Source: JBLHGU01 sp047615875
GTDB taxonomy: Bacteria > Pseudomonadota > Gammaproteobacteria > Arenicellales > CAJQKF01
Length of the DNA: 14,740 nt
Reading direction: 5' to 3'
NCBI GenBank assembly: GCA_047615875.1
Contig: JBLHGU010000126.1
Location: 1-14,740, forward strand
In this document: piece by piece, positions 1 through 7,309 of the stretch
Layout: each line of letters begins with the position of its first letter
Position numbering within the stretch: position 1 is the first letter of the stretch
Notes under the pieces: model-generated
The model's input: only the letters and a program-made list of their open reading frames with translations
What the model was told of the DNA's origin: nothing
Database searches by the model: none
Program-made: the position numbers and the translations under genes

Positions 1-1
1 C

Positions 2-52
2 TCGTCAGATCTGCTAAAACTCATTCAGGCATTCCGTACTGCCAGGTGGTAA
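2..52 (+). CDS. Possible 3' end of an upstream gene
   Basis: From the window edge, frame 2 reads 16 codons (SSDLLKLIQAFRTARW) and stops with TAA at 50-52. The residues look like an amphipathic C-terminal helix, so this may be the tail of a gene that starts before the window. Frame 1 is also open to a TAA at 70-72, which weakens the case. Too little is visible for any functional statement. Confidence 0.3.
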   Translation, partial: SSDLLKLIQAFRTARW

Positions 53-115
53 CATCACAACAATTACGGTAATGAGCATAAAGTAATCACATCTTTGGGA
101 CAACTATAGCGACCT

Positions 116-502
116 ATGAAACATCTTGGAACTACAACGATGCTGATATTTCTATTAGCCAGCACAGCTGCCCCACCATCGCTGGGTGCAGACTACGAAG
201 CCAATCGCGACTCAATTGATTTTAATATAGTCCGTGAAAGTTTATGTCGCAGTGCTAAGTTAATTCTGCGAAATACTTCGGATACACAAGCCCCAAGACC
301 TGAATTAAGTCTTGCTGATTCCGACACCTTTTCGCTGAGCATTAAGGAGAAGCGTTGTCCAGAAAATATCGCAGCGGATAAGACCTGCCAGATATATATT
401 CGTTTTTGCCCACCCTGGTTGGGCAACTTTCAAACTGTTCTACACATTAATGGAAGCCAGCAAGTGACTCTTACTGGTGAAGGAATTCTGGGTAAATTTT
501 AA
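116..502 (+). CDS. Small exported ASH/choice-of-anchor D-like protein
   Basis: This is a 128-residue protein with an N-terminal signal peptide: a hydrophobic core at about residues 8-19 and probable cleavage near SLGA at 22-25. The mature part of about 100 residues has the pattern of an immunoglobulin-like ASH (ASPM-SPD-2-Hydin) beta-sandwich: a strand, an LRNTSD turn, then CQIYIRFCP and a final VTLTGEG strand, which is typical of choice-of-anchor D repeats. Four cysteines (44, 81, 91, 98) could form two disulfides in the periplasm. Such domains usually occur as modules in larger proteins, so a single-domain secreted protein is less common. It ends 25 nt before the SDR start on the same strand and may share its transcript. 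No clear Shine-Dalgarno precedes the ATG. The fold call is by pattern only and the function is unknown. Confidence 0.7.
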   Translation: MKHLGTTTMLIFLLASTAAPPSLGADYEANRDSIDFNIVRESLCRSAKLILRNTSDTQAPRPELSLADSDTFSLSIKEKRCPENIAADKTCQIYIRFCPPWLGNFQTVLHINGSQQVTLTGEGILGKF

Positions 503-527
503 ACAACCTCTGCAAAAAACCATCTCA

Positions 528-1274
528 ATGAACTCAATAGATTTACAAGGCCAGACTGCAGTAATCACCGGTGGTGCTCAGGGGATTGGTTTCGCCATTG
601 CCGAGCGACTGATTAAAAGCGGTGCGCATGTTGCTCTGTGGGATATCGATTCGGCTCTGCTGGAAAAGTCCGCCGAGAAGTTGGGCAATAACACCATTAT
701 TCATCAGGTCGACATTACCGATCCACAGGCTGTAAATAATGCAGCGTTGGCAGCCAGAGAATCTATGCAGAGCATTTCAATTCTGGTTAATTCTGCCGGT
801 ATTGCAGGTCCTAACGTGCCACTGGATAGTTACCCCATTGAAGCCTGGCAACAGGTCATTAATCTGAATCTAAACGGTACATTTTATGTTAACCGCGCTA
901 TCGTGCCTTATATGCGTCAGAGCGGTTATGGACGCATCGTTAATATCGCCTCTGTAGCAGGCAAGGAAGGCAATCCCAATGCCTCTGCCTATTCGGCCTC
1001 AAAAGCCGGTGTTATTGGTTTAACTAAATCACTCGGCAAGGAATTGGCGGATCAGAATATAGCCGTTAACTGTATAACACCAGCAGCCGCTAAAACCCGG
1101 ATTTTTGATCAGATGTCGGAACAACACATTAAGTATATGTTGTCGAAAATCCCCCGTGAACGATTTGTACAAGTCGAGGAGATCGCTGCCATGGTTGCCT
1201 GGCTGGTAAGTAGTGAGAACAGCTTTACTACTGCCGGTGTCTTCGACATATCTGGTGGTCGTGCAACTTACTGA
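528..1274 (+). CDS. Classical short-chain dehydrogenase/reductase (SDR)
   Basis: The 248-residue product has the usual length of classical SDRs. Visible motifs are the cofactor loop TGGAQGIG (14-21), NSAG (88-91) in place of NNAG, and the catalytic tetrad Asn114, Ser142, Tyr155 and Lys159 (YSASK). Asp39 after the second beta strand (VALWDID) suggests NAD(H) rather than NADP(H). The C-terminus ends in SGGRATY. The reading frame extends up to a GTG at 477 inside the previous gene, but the ATG at 528 puts the first beta strand at the expected distance from the N-terminus, so it is preferred. No strong Shine-Dalgarno is visible. The stop lies 1 nt before the monooxygenase ATG, so the two are translationally coupled. 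Family knowledge plus context suggests it oxidises a secondary alcohol to the ketone used by the BVMO; this is inference, and a FabG-like or sugar-acid dehydrogenase role is the alternative. Confidence 0.93.
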   Translation: MNSIDLQGQTAVITGGAQGIGFAIAERLIKSGAHVALWDIDSALLEKSAEKLGNNTIIHQVDITDPQAVNNAALAARESMQSISILVNSAGIAGPNVPLDSYPIEAWQQVINLNLNGTFYVNRAIVPYMRQSGYGRIVNIASVAGKEGNPNASAYSASKAGVIGLTKSLGKELADQNIAVNCITPAAAKTRIFDQMSEQHIKYMLSKIPRERFVQVEEIAAMVAWLVSSENSFTTAGVFDISGGRATY

Positions 1275-1275
1275 G

Positions 1276-2883
1276 ATGAATTCGTCTAAAACGAATTTTG
1301 ATGTTGTCGTTGTTGGTGCTGGGTTTGCCGGTATGTACCTGCTAATAAAGCTGCGCGCGCTCGGTCTTCGAACCTGTGTTATCGAGAAAGCCGAAGATGT
1401 CGGTGGCACCTGGTACTGGAATCGCTATCCCGGTGCACGGTGTGACATTGAAAGCGTGCAATATTCCTATTCCTTCGATGAAGCCCTGCAACAGGAATGG
1501 GACTGGAGTGAACGCTATGCCGGACAGCAGGAAATACTCTGCTATGCCAACCATGTTGCGGATCGTTATGAATTACGCAAGGACATCCGATTCGGAACAA
1601 CGGTAGAGCAGCTACTTTATCAGGAAGAACAATCCAACTGGTCTGTAGTTACCCGACACGGGGATAACGAGCCATCGTATTTGCAAGCACGATTTTGCAT
1701 TCTTGCGACCGGTTGCCTTTCGCAACCAAGCTATCCGGATTTCCCTGGTCTGGACTCGTTTAACGGATCTGTTTATCACACTGCTGACTGGCCCAGACAA
1801 GAAGTAGACTTTTCCGGTCAGTCTGTAGCCATTATTGGCACCGGCTCTTCGGGCATTCAAACCAGTGTGGAGATTGCCAAACAGGCGGAACATCTTTTCG
1901 TTTTACAGCGAACACCGAACTATGTGGTACCCGCCGCCAATCACAAACTGACAGCTGAACAGCTTGGCGAGATTAAACAAAACTATCCAGAACTGAGAGC
2001 CCAGGCAAAGTTGGCCAGAAATGGCGTTGCCCAGAAAATTGTCAAACACTCGGCCTTATCAGTCTCCCAACAAACTCGTGACGATGATTTCTGGCAACGC
2101 TGGAACCAGGGCGGTTTAACCTTTGCGGGCGTATTCGGAGATTTACTACTAAATGCAGATGCTAACGAAACAGCTGCGGAATTTGTTCGTCAACGTATTC
2201 GAGATATTGTGCATGATGAACAAACCGCATCTGCGTTAAGCCCGCAGAGCACCTTTGCCTGCAAACGTCTTTGTGTTAGCAGCCACTACTACGAAATGTT
2301 CAATCGAAACAATGTATCTTTGATCGACATCAGCGAACAGGGTATTGAGATGATCTCTGAACAGGGCTTATCCCTTGGCAATCAGGATCTAGAAGTTGAC
2401 AGCATAGTATTCGCCACCGGTTTCGATGCCATGACAGGCGCCATAAGCAAGATGGAGATTGTGGGTCGAGAGGATCTAAGCCTAAAGCAGAAATGGCAGA
2501 ATGGTCCACAAACCTACCTGGGCTTGATGGTGGCAGGTTTTCCCAATCTATTTACTGTGACGGGGCCTGGCAGCCCATCGGTATTAAGCAATGTACTCGG
2601 TAGTATAGAATTTCATGTCGACTATATTTCTGATTGTCTGGAGGCCGTTGTTACACAGGGAAAATATCACATAGAAACAACCCTGGAGGCCGAACAAGCC
2701 TGGGCCAACGAAGTAGCTTCAGTGGTCGACAAGACCCTATACCGAACCTGCAATTCCTGGTATCTCGGGTCAAATATATCCGACAAACCGAGACTGTTTA
2801 TGCCCTATCCTGGAGTACCGACCTACACAGCTCGCTGCAGAGAGATTCAATCGGACAACTTCACTGGATTCAATTTTAGCTAA
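1276..2883 (+). CDS. Type I Baeyer-Villiger monooxygenase (flavoprotein)
   Basis: The 535-residue product has the length of cyclohexanone monooxygenase-type enzymes. It has the FAD-binding GAGFAG motif (14-19), the GGTW (43-46) and YPGARCD (51-57) segments, the exact BVMO fingerprint FxGxxxHxxxWP as FNGSVYHTADWP (162-173), and the NADPH-binding motif GTGSSG (188-193). The KRLC segment with Arg331 and the following YYEMFNR match the region that carries the catalytic arginine in this family. The enzyme should insert one oxygen from O2 beside a ketone carbonyl, giving an ester or lactone, in the cytoplasm with FAD and NADPH. The frame is open upstream to about 1213, but the ATG at 1276, one base after the SDR stop, gives the correct N-terminus. 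The substrate (cyclic, aromatic, terpenoid or steroid ketone) cannot be read from sequence. Confidence 0.95.
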   Translation: MNSSKTNFDVVVVGAGFAGMYLLIKLRALGLRTCVIEKAEDVGGTWYWNRYPGARCDIESVQYSYSFDEALQQEWDWSERYAGQQEILCYANHVADRYELRKDIRFGTTVEQLLYQEEQSNWSVVTRHGDNEPSYLQARFCILATGCLSQPSYPDFPGLDSFNGSVYHTADWPRQEVDFSGQSVAIIGTGSSGIQTSVEIAKQAEHLFVLQRTPNYVVPAANHKLTAEQLGEIKQNYPELRAQAKLARNGVAQKIVKHSALSVSQQTRDDDFWQRWNQGGLTFAGVFGDLLLNADANETAAEFVRQRIRDIVHDEQTASALSPQSTFACKRLCVSSHYYEMFNRNNVSLIDISEQGIEMISEQGLSLGNQDLEVDSIVFATGFDAMTGAISKMEIVGREDLSLKQKWQNGPQTYLGLMVAGFPNLFTVTGPGSPSVLSNVLGSIEFHVDYISDCLEAVVTQGKYHIETTLEAEQAWANEVASVVDKTLYRTCNSWYLGSNISDKPRLFMPYPGVPTYTARCREIQSDNFTGFNFS

Positions 2884-2920
2884 TTCAATACAAAACTCTT
2901 TCTAACAGGCAATACCACAA

Positions 2921-3835
2921 CTAGGACAATTTTTTCGCCACACCTAATTCCATCAGCAACAGACTTACTACTACAATCGTTACGCCACACCACTGTGCCA
3001 AGCTTAACCATTCATTCAATAGCAGTATAGCGAACAAAATAACGACAATGGGTTCCGAAATACTAATTATTGACGCCCGGGTAGAGCCAATAATATCCGC
3101 ACCAATAAAAAATGCCCCATAGGCTATAGTAGAGGCAACTGCAGCAGTCAACATAGCCCACCAGCCAAGGGAAGATTGTGGGAATGCAGGTTCTGCGATC
3201 AAAGATGTAAAAGTTGCAATAACTATACCCAAAAGTACAAACGCCGAAGCCCAGCACATCATGTAAAAGTTCGCTGTTAGCACACCGATACGTCGACCAT
3301 CTTTAACCATTAAAACAAGCATTGCTGTTGCTCCAAGCATTCCAACTACCGCCATCCCGATACCTAATGGACTGACATTCTGAAAATTCACCGACAGGGC
3401 TAGAGCTAAGCCCCCTATTGCACAGGCTATAATTAAAAACAGTTTCAACGAGAATCGGTTATCGCCGTAAAAATGATCAATCAGCGCCACAAGAAAGGGG
3501 TGAAAGAAAATAATTAGCACCGTCAAACTGACATCAATATAGGCTACCGAGCCCAATATCCCCGTGGTCAGTAACATTTGAGTAAAGCCAGTGCGGCTCA
3601 TACCAATCAAATGATTTAACTCAATTCTAAAAGGTAATTTCCTAAAATAAAGGTATATCCCAAGACCTAGCGCACCAATCACGCAGCGCGTAAATACCAC
3701 GGTAATGGGGTTAGCACCCTCCTGATAGGCAATTTTTCCGGCACTCGGTGCCACTCCAAAAACCAGCGCTGACAGAAGCACCATGCCAACACCAATCAAT
3801 TCCGGAGATAATCTCTGCTTGTTTGTTGTGTGCAT
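2921..3835 (-). CDS. EamA/DMT-family membrane transporter
   Basis: The 304-residue, very hydrophobic protein has about ten membrane segments arranged as two EamA repeats of about 130 residues each. The first begins GMVLLSALVFGVAPSAGKIAY and includes the conserved region VVFTRCVIGALGLG. The second ends with ISEPIVVILFAILLLNEWLSLAQWCGV, a segment strongly typical of drug/metabolite exporters (SEP..., ...NEWLSLAQW.G). It is an inner-membrane exporter or metabolite carrier of unknown substrate. It converges on the BVMO gene with 37 bp between the stops, and diverges from the serine hydrolase across 178 bp. Its position suggests export of an intermediate or protection from it, but DMT proteins are found in many contexts. 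No clear Shine-Dalgarno or promoter was found for it. Confidence 0.9.
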   Translation of the reverse strand: MHTTNKQRLSPELIGVGMVLLSALVFGVAPSAGKIAYQEGANPITVVFTRCVIGALGLGIYLYFRKLPFRIELNHLIGMSRTGFTQMLLTTGILGSVAYIDVSLTVLIIFFHPFLVALIDHFYGDNRFSLKLFLIIACAIGGLALALSVNFQNVSPLGIGMAVVGMLGATAMLVLMVKDGRRIGVLTANFYMMCWASAFVLLGIVIATFTSLIAEPAFPQSSLGWWAMLTAAVASTIAYGAFFIGADIIGSTRASIISISEPIVVILFAILLLNEWLSLAQWCGVTIVVVSLLLMELGVAKKLS

Positions 3836-4013
3836 TTTTTCGTGTTAGAAAATGTTTGGGACCCGGAATTGAGGCTCAACTCTGCCATTAATCCTGCAGG
3901 CCATTTAACAAGCAGATGAATTGCCAACCTGAGATTACGATATACTTCAGCCCAACCCGAACTATAGCTGAAAGTCTGGGTCGTATGCTCCCAGTCACCC
4001 CCACCACAGTTTT

Positions 4014-5207
4014 ATGATTCCCAATACTTCTTGTTACAAAAATATTTGTGCTACTAAACTATCAAATCTGGATAATCTTCTACAGGGCTACATTGACCGA
4101 GGTGAACTTCCAGGCTTCGTGACGCTTATTGCCCAGGGAGAAAAAACTCATTATTGCAAGGCTCGAGGTTACCGCGATGTTGAATCTCAGAGCCCCTATC
4201 AGAAAGATACCATAGTACGAATATTCTCCATGACCAAGCCGGTCGCGAGCGTAGCTTTGTTACAGTTATTCGAACAGGGTTTGTTTCAACTTAATGATCC
4301 AGTTTCCGACGTGTTGCCTGAATTTTCTGACATGCAAGTTTATGAAGACGGTGACCTTGTTAAAACCCACATACCTGTCAGTTTCCGTCATATTTTGACC
4401 CATACGGCTGGGCTTTCCTACGGCAGCCTGGGCGGCATCGATCCTGGATATGTTGATCAACAATATGATGCAGCCAAGCTTTTCGACAGTCGACAATCCC
4501 TGGCAAATATCGTTTCAAAACTGGCGCAGCTACCGCTACGTTTCCAACCTGGTAGCCAGTGGCATTACAGTATGGCCACCGATGTGGTGGGTAGATTAGT
4601 TGAGGTATTGTCAGGTATGCCCTTTGGCAGCTATGTTGAGAAACATATTTTTCTCCCGCTCAAAATGCTTGATACAAGCTTTGAACTTGTTCCCGAAAAA
4701 CAACATCGGCTGGCATCGCTGTACCAGAGAAAAGATGATTGCTTAATGTCTTTGATGGAATCTTCGGCAAACAGTAAATGGCTGGCACCGGTAAATGCTC
4801 AAATGGGTGGTTCCGGATTATTATCCACTGCTGCGGACTATTTACGTTTCTGTCGTTGTTTACTGGCCGACGGAATACTGGATGATGAGCGCATTCTGCA
4901 ATCCGAAACTGTTCAATTGATGCAGCAGAATCAACTACCCGATTCAATGCTACCGATCAAATTCGAATTCAGCGCGCCCTTTTCCGGATTGGGTTTTGGG
5001 CTCGGTGTGGCAGTAACACAGGACATTAGTCAATCCAGTGTGGCCGGTTCTAATGGTGATTTTGGCTGGGGTGGATTTGCAGAAACAGTATTCTGGATTG
5101 ACCCACAGCACGATTTAATTGGTATTAATCTAACCCAGTGCATCCCCTCAGGGGCTTATCCGATTAGAAAGCAAATTCGACAGATTGTTTATGAAGCAAT
5201 GAACTAG
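4014..5207 (+). CDS. Beta-lactamase (class C)-family serine hydrolase/esterase
   Basis: The 397-residue protein belongs to the class C beta-lactamase/penicillin-binding-protein-like superfamily that includes EstB-type esterases. The nucleophile motif SxxK is SMTK (Ser72, Lys75), the second motif is YSM with Tyr185, and the third box is GWGG (351-354) followed by FAETVFWIDP, where true beta-lactamases have KTG. The WGG form is usual in esterase/lactonase members, so an ester or lactone is a better guess than a beta-lactam. No signal peptide is evident, so it is probably cytoplasmic. It lies 1.1 kb past the BVMO gene and could hydrolyse the BVMO ester or lactone; this is inference. A weak promoter-like pair, TTGCCA (3921-3926) and TATACT (3941-3946), has only a 14-nt spacer. 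It converges on the LOG gene with an 18-bp gap. Confidence 0.92.
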   Translation: MIPNTSCYKNICATKLSNLDNLLQGYIDRGELPGFVTLIAQGEKTHYCKARGYRDVESQSPYQKDTIVRIFSMTKPVASVALLQLFEQGLFQLNDPVSDVLPEFSDMQVYEDGDLVKTHIPVSFRHILTHTAGLSYGSLGGIDPGYVDQQYDAAKLFDSRQSLANIVSKLAQLPLRFQPGSQWHYSMATDVVGRLVEVLSGMPFGSYVEKHIFLPLKMLDTSFELVPEKQHRLASLYQRKDDCLMSLMESSANSKWLAPVNAQMGGSGLLSTAADYLRFCRCLLADGILDDERILQSETVQLMQQNQLPDSMLPIKFEFSAPFSGLGFGLGVAVTQDISQSSVAGSNGDFGWGGFAETVFWIDPQHDLIGINLTQCIPSGAYPIRKQIRQIVYEAMN

Positions 5208-5229
5208 TTGTCTGGATACTTCCAGCTAG
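5208..5229. terminator. Small hairpin between convergent genes
   Basis: CTGGA (5212-5216) and TCCAG (5221-5225) form a perfect 5-bp stem with a TACT loop, flanked by CTAG on both sides (5204-5207 and 5226-5229). It fills the 18-bp gap between the convergent serine hydrolase and LOG genes and overlaps both stop codons. There is no T-tract on either strand, so intrinsic termination is doubtful. It may only be a processing or stalling structure. Confidence 0.25.
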
Positions 5230-5771
5230 GTCCCATAATCCACCATTCTCTGGATCAACAGCTCGGGTTCCGCCTCAACCAACAATAAGCTGCGATGAGC
5301 TGGCTTAACAAATTGCTCGCTGGTAGCATGATCAAGGAACCCACATAATTTGTCATAGTACTGCACAGTATTGAGCAATCCACAGGGTTTATTGTGGATA
5401 CCAAGTTGTGACCATGTGAGTGATTCGAACAACTCCTCCAATGTGCCGATACCACCAGGTAAAGCGATAAACCCATCGGACAAGTCAGCCATAAGGGATT
5501 TTCGTTCGTGCATCGAATCGACTATATGTAAGTCTGTAAGGCCACTATGAGCGATCTCTCGGTCCACTAAAGATCGTGGCATTACGCCAATTACTTCGCC
5601 GCCACCAGCCAGAACTGTATCGGCTACTTCACCCATAATGCCAATCCGCGCGCCACCATAGGTTACACCAATACCCAGCTTTACCAAGGCATTTGCCATA
5701 GTCCGCGCCGCTTTGATGTAGGCCGGATTTCGACCAAGGCTGGAGCCACAGTAAATGCAAATACGTTTCAT
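5226..5771 (-). CDS. LOG-family cytokinin riboside 5'-monophosphate phosphoribohydrolase
   Basis: The 181-residue protein has the full signature of the LOG/TIGR00730 family: MKRICIYCGSS at the N-terminus, GGARIGIMG (39-47), MHERK (87-91) and PGGIGTLEE (105-113). These enzymes hydrolyse the N-glycosidic bond of nucleoside 5'-monophosphates (AMP or N6-modified AMP), releasing the base and ribose 5-phosphate in the cytoplasm. In most bacteria the physiological substrate is unknown and a nucleotide-salvage role is suspected. AAGGAA (5781-5786) is 9 nt before the ATG. A plausible promoter lies at 5808-5836, so it seems to be transcribed alone. It does not obviously belong with the flanking oxygenase and hydrolase genes. 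Confidence 0.93.
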   Translation of the reverse strand: MKRICIYCGSSLGRNPAYIKAARTMANALVKLGIGVTYGGARIGIMGEVADTVLAGGGEVIGVMPRSLVDREIAHSGLTDLHIVDSMHERKSLMADLSDGFIALPGGIGTLEELFESLTWSQLGIHNKPCGLLNTVQYYDKLCGFLDHATSEQFVKPAHRSLLLVEAEPELLIQRMVDYGT

Positions 5772-5807
5772 AATTTTATATTCCTTAAAACATTTTCAAA
5801 TGGATTT

Positions 5808-5836
5808 ATTTAACCATGACTTAATAGCGGTGTCAG
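5808..5836 (-). promoter_or_regulatory. Predicted sigma-70 promoter of the LOG gene
   Basis: On the minus strand CTGACA (5831-5836, five of six matches to TTGACA) is followed by a 17-nt spacer and TTAAAT (5808-5813, four of six matches to TATAAT). The start site would be near 5800, leaving a leader of about 30 nt that carries AAGGAA before the ATG at 5771. This is by eye and no scoring matrix was run. Confidence 0.5.
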
Positions 5837-5890
5837 AGCTAATCGCCGGTTTGGAGGGAGTAATGAATAGCTAAGACAGATTCCGCAGCG

Positions 5891-7153
5891 CTAATCTGCG
5901 CTAAGCTGGTTCAGATACCATTGTTTAAAAGTCTTATTGCGTACTTCTAACTCCGAATACCTACCCGGTCGATAGGCTTTAGACAGCACACCCGCCTGAT
6001 TATTTTCGGTAATAGTCTTGTCCTGCCTGGTCGTTATATCCCAGACATACATCATGTGGTCCAGGTCATAGTCAACGCCCTCCTCTGCCTCTGGATGCAC
6101 CAGCCAGGTTATTTCAACGTCTGTATGGGTTGCCTCAATGGGCGTGAAACGAAAAATAATGGCGTAATCATTACTGGCTAATAAATAGCTGAACGGATTA
6201 AAAGACATTGCAGTTTGACCACCGTCATAGTCTTTAAACGCGCCCATTAGTCGGCTGCATGCAGCCTTGCCATCCAGTGTTTCTGACATCCAGTTATCGT
6301 CATTTATAGGAAAACGACCAGCCTGCTGAATCCCAAACTCGCTTTCATCAGGCTGCAATAAGCCACAGAAGTGTCCCATAGAGCGGGCCTTTGTTTCCCA
6401 GGCTGCCTGAACTTTCTGATAACGCTTAACCGCGTCTTCAGGCCCAGAGCCTTGGCCGGCACCAAATGCCAACAACTTATCTTTTGAGTGGACACTGACA
6501 TATTCTGGATGTGCTGCGTTACAGTGATAGCACTCGATAAAATTCTCTACCACAAGCTTCCAGTTAGCAGCGGTAGGATAGTTCACTCTGGCTGCAGTTT
6601 TTGCCTCGGCGATACCCTGTTGTTCAACATAGGGATTAAAACCGGCATAAATCTTTTCAAAAGGCGCATCCTCTGCATTGCCCAAGTGCAAAAATATCAA
6701 ACCATGCCAAAGTTTCACCTGACACTTGATCAGACCATTGTCAGCAGGATCAAAATCTTCCGGCATGCTACGTGCGAATTTTAATGAGCCATCCAGGTTG
6801 TAACGCCAGGAGTGATAGGGGCAGACAAAATTCCGCACTTCACCCTCATCTTCTAAACATATTCGTGAGCCTCGATGGCGGCATACATTATAAAAGGCGT
6901 TAACTGTCGTTGCATTTTCACGGACGACAACCAGCGATTCCTGGCCTGCCTGAAACAGAAAATACTGACCATCACGAGGTAACCGCGATATATGACCAGC
7001 CAAAATCCAATGCCTGGAGAACACCTTAGATAGATCAACCTGCAACAGTTCATTACTGCAATAAAACGGCTGGCCGAGAGTAGAATTGGTATGAAGATGC
7101 TCATTCTCCAGCAGGGCACTTAGGTTGTCGATTTCACTTACCTTTGCATTCAT
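5891..7153 (-). CDS. Rieske [2Fe-2S] non-haem iron oxygenase, alpha subunit
   Basis: The 420-residue protein has an N-terminal Rieske domain with C91-x-H93 and C111-x2-H114 (CRHRG ... CPYHSW). Its catalytic domain has the iron ligands His210 and His215 in NFIECYHCNAAH, and Asp378 (or Asp372) as the probable third ligand near WDITTRQDKTITENNQ. The residue linking the two metal centres is Glu207, not the aspartate typical of aromatic-ring dioxygenases. Glu at this place and the ENNQ ending are features I associate with the carnitine (CntA), glycine betaine (GbcA) and choline oxygenase branch, so attack on a quaternary or N-methyl substrate is possible. No reductase or beta subunit is in the window. 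Upstream, TTGAAC (7235-7240) and TAACCA (7212-7217) with a 17-nt spacer are a weak promoter candidate. The ATG at 7153 has no clear Shine-Dalgarno. The substrate is unknown. Confidence 0.93.
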   Translation of the reverse strand: MNAKVSEIDNLSALLENEHLHTNSTLGQPFYCSNELLQVDLSKVFSRHWILAGHISRLPRDGQYFLFQAGQESLVVVRENATTVNAFYNVCRHRGSRICLEDEGEVRNFVCPYHSWRYNLDGSLKFARSMPEDFDPADNGLIKCQVKLWHGLIFLHLGNAEDAPFEKIYAGFNPYVEQQGIAEAKTAARVNYPTAANWKLVVENFIECYHCNAAHPEYVSVHSKDKLLAFGAGQGSGPEDAVKRYQKVQAAWETKARSMGHFCGLLQPDESEFGIQQAGRFPINDDNWMSETLDGKAACSRLMGAFKDYDGGQTAMSFNPFSYLLASNDYAIIFRFTPIEATHTDVEITWLVHPEAEEGVDYDLDHMMYVWDITTRQDKTITENNQAGVLSKAYRPGRYSELEVRNKTFKQWYLNQLSAD

Positions 7154-7272
7154 GTCGATGTAGACCGGTTTTCCACTAAAATTACGATGTCTGTTGGTAA
7201 TTTAGTTTAGTTGGTTAAGCAGCGTTAATGCAATGTTCAAGAAAAGTCTGTTCGGCACAAATAGAGGAGAAT

Positions 7273-7299
7273 AGCCGAGACGTCGAAGACGCCTCGGCT
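7273..7299 (-). terminator. Hairpin terminator downstream of the secreted hydrolase
   Basis: Arms 7273-7284 and 7288-7299 pair over 12 bp around a 3-nt loop. In minus-strand RNA the single irregular pair is a G-U wobble, while in plus-strand RNA it would be an A-C mismatch, so the structure favours the minus strand. It begins 10 nt after the hydrolase stop and is followed on that strand by the pyrimidine-rich ATTCTCCTCTATTTG. It should separate the hydrolase transcript from the Rieske oxygenase. Confidence 0.75.
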
Positions 7300-7309
7300 G
7301 GCAGGTTTA

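Noticed and set aside
1029..1409. 126-residue reading frame on the minus strand across the SDR-BVMO junction
   Set aside because: It lies opposite two well-supported genes, has no recognisable domain and its composition looks like an antisense shadow.
3921..3946. Promoter-like TTGCCA and TATACT before the serine hydrolase
   Set aside because: The 14-nt spacer is too short for a normal sigma-70 promoter; mentioned only with the gene.
4014..5207. True beta-lactamase giving drug resistance
   Set aside because: The third motif is WGG rather than KTG, and no signal peptide is present, so an esterase role is more likely.
5884..5907. Short hairpin with alternative pairings (AGCGC/GCGCT, CGCAG/CTGCG) at the end of the Rieske gene
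   Set aside because: Stems are only 5 bp, overlap the coding end and the stop codon, and are followed by a weak T-rich region.
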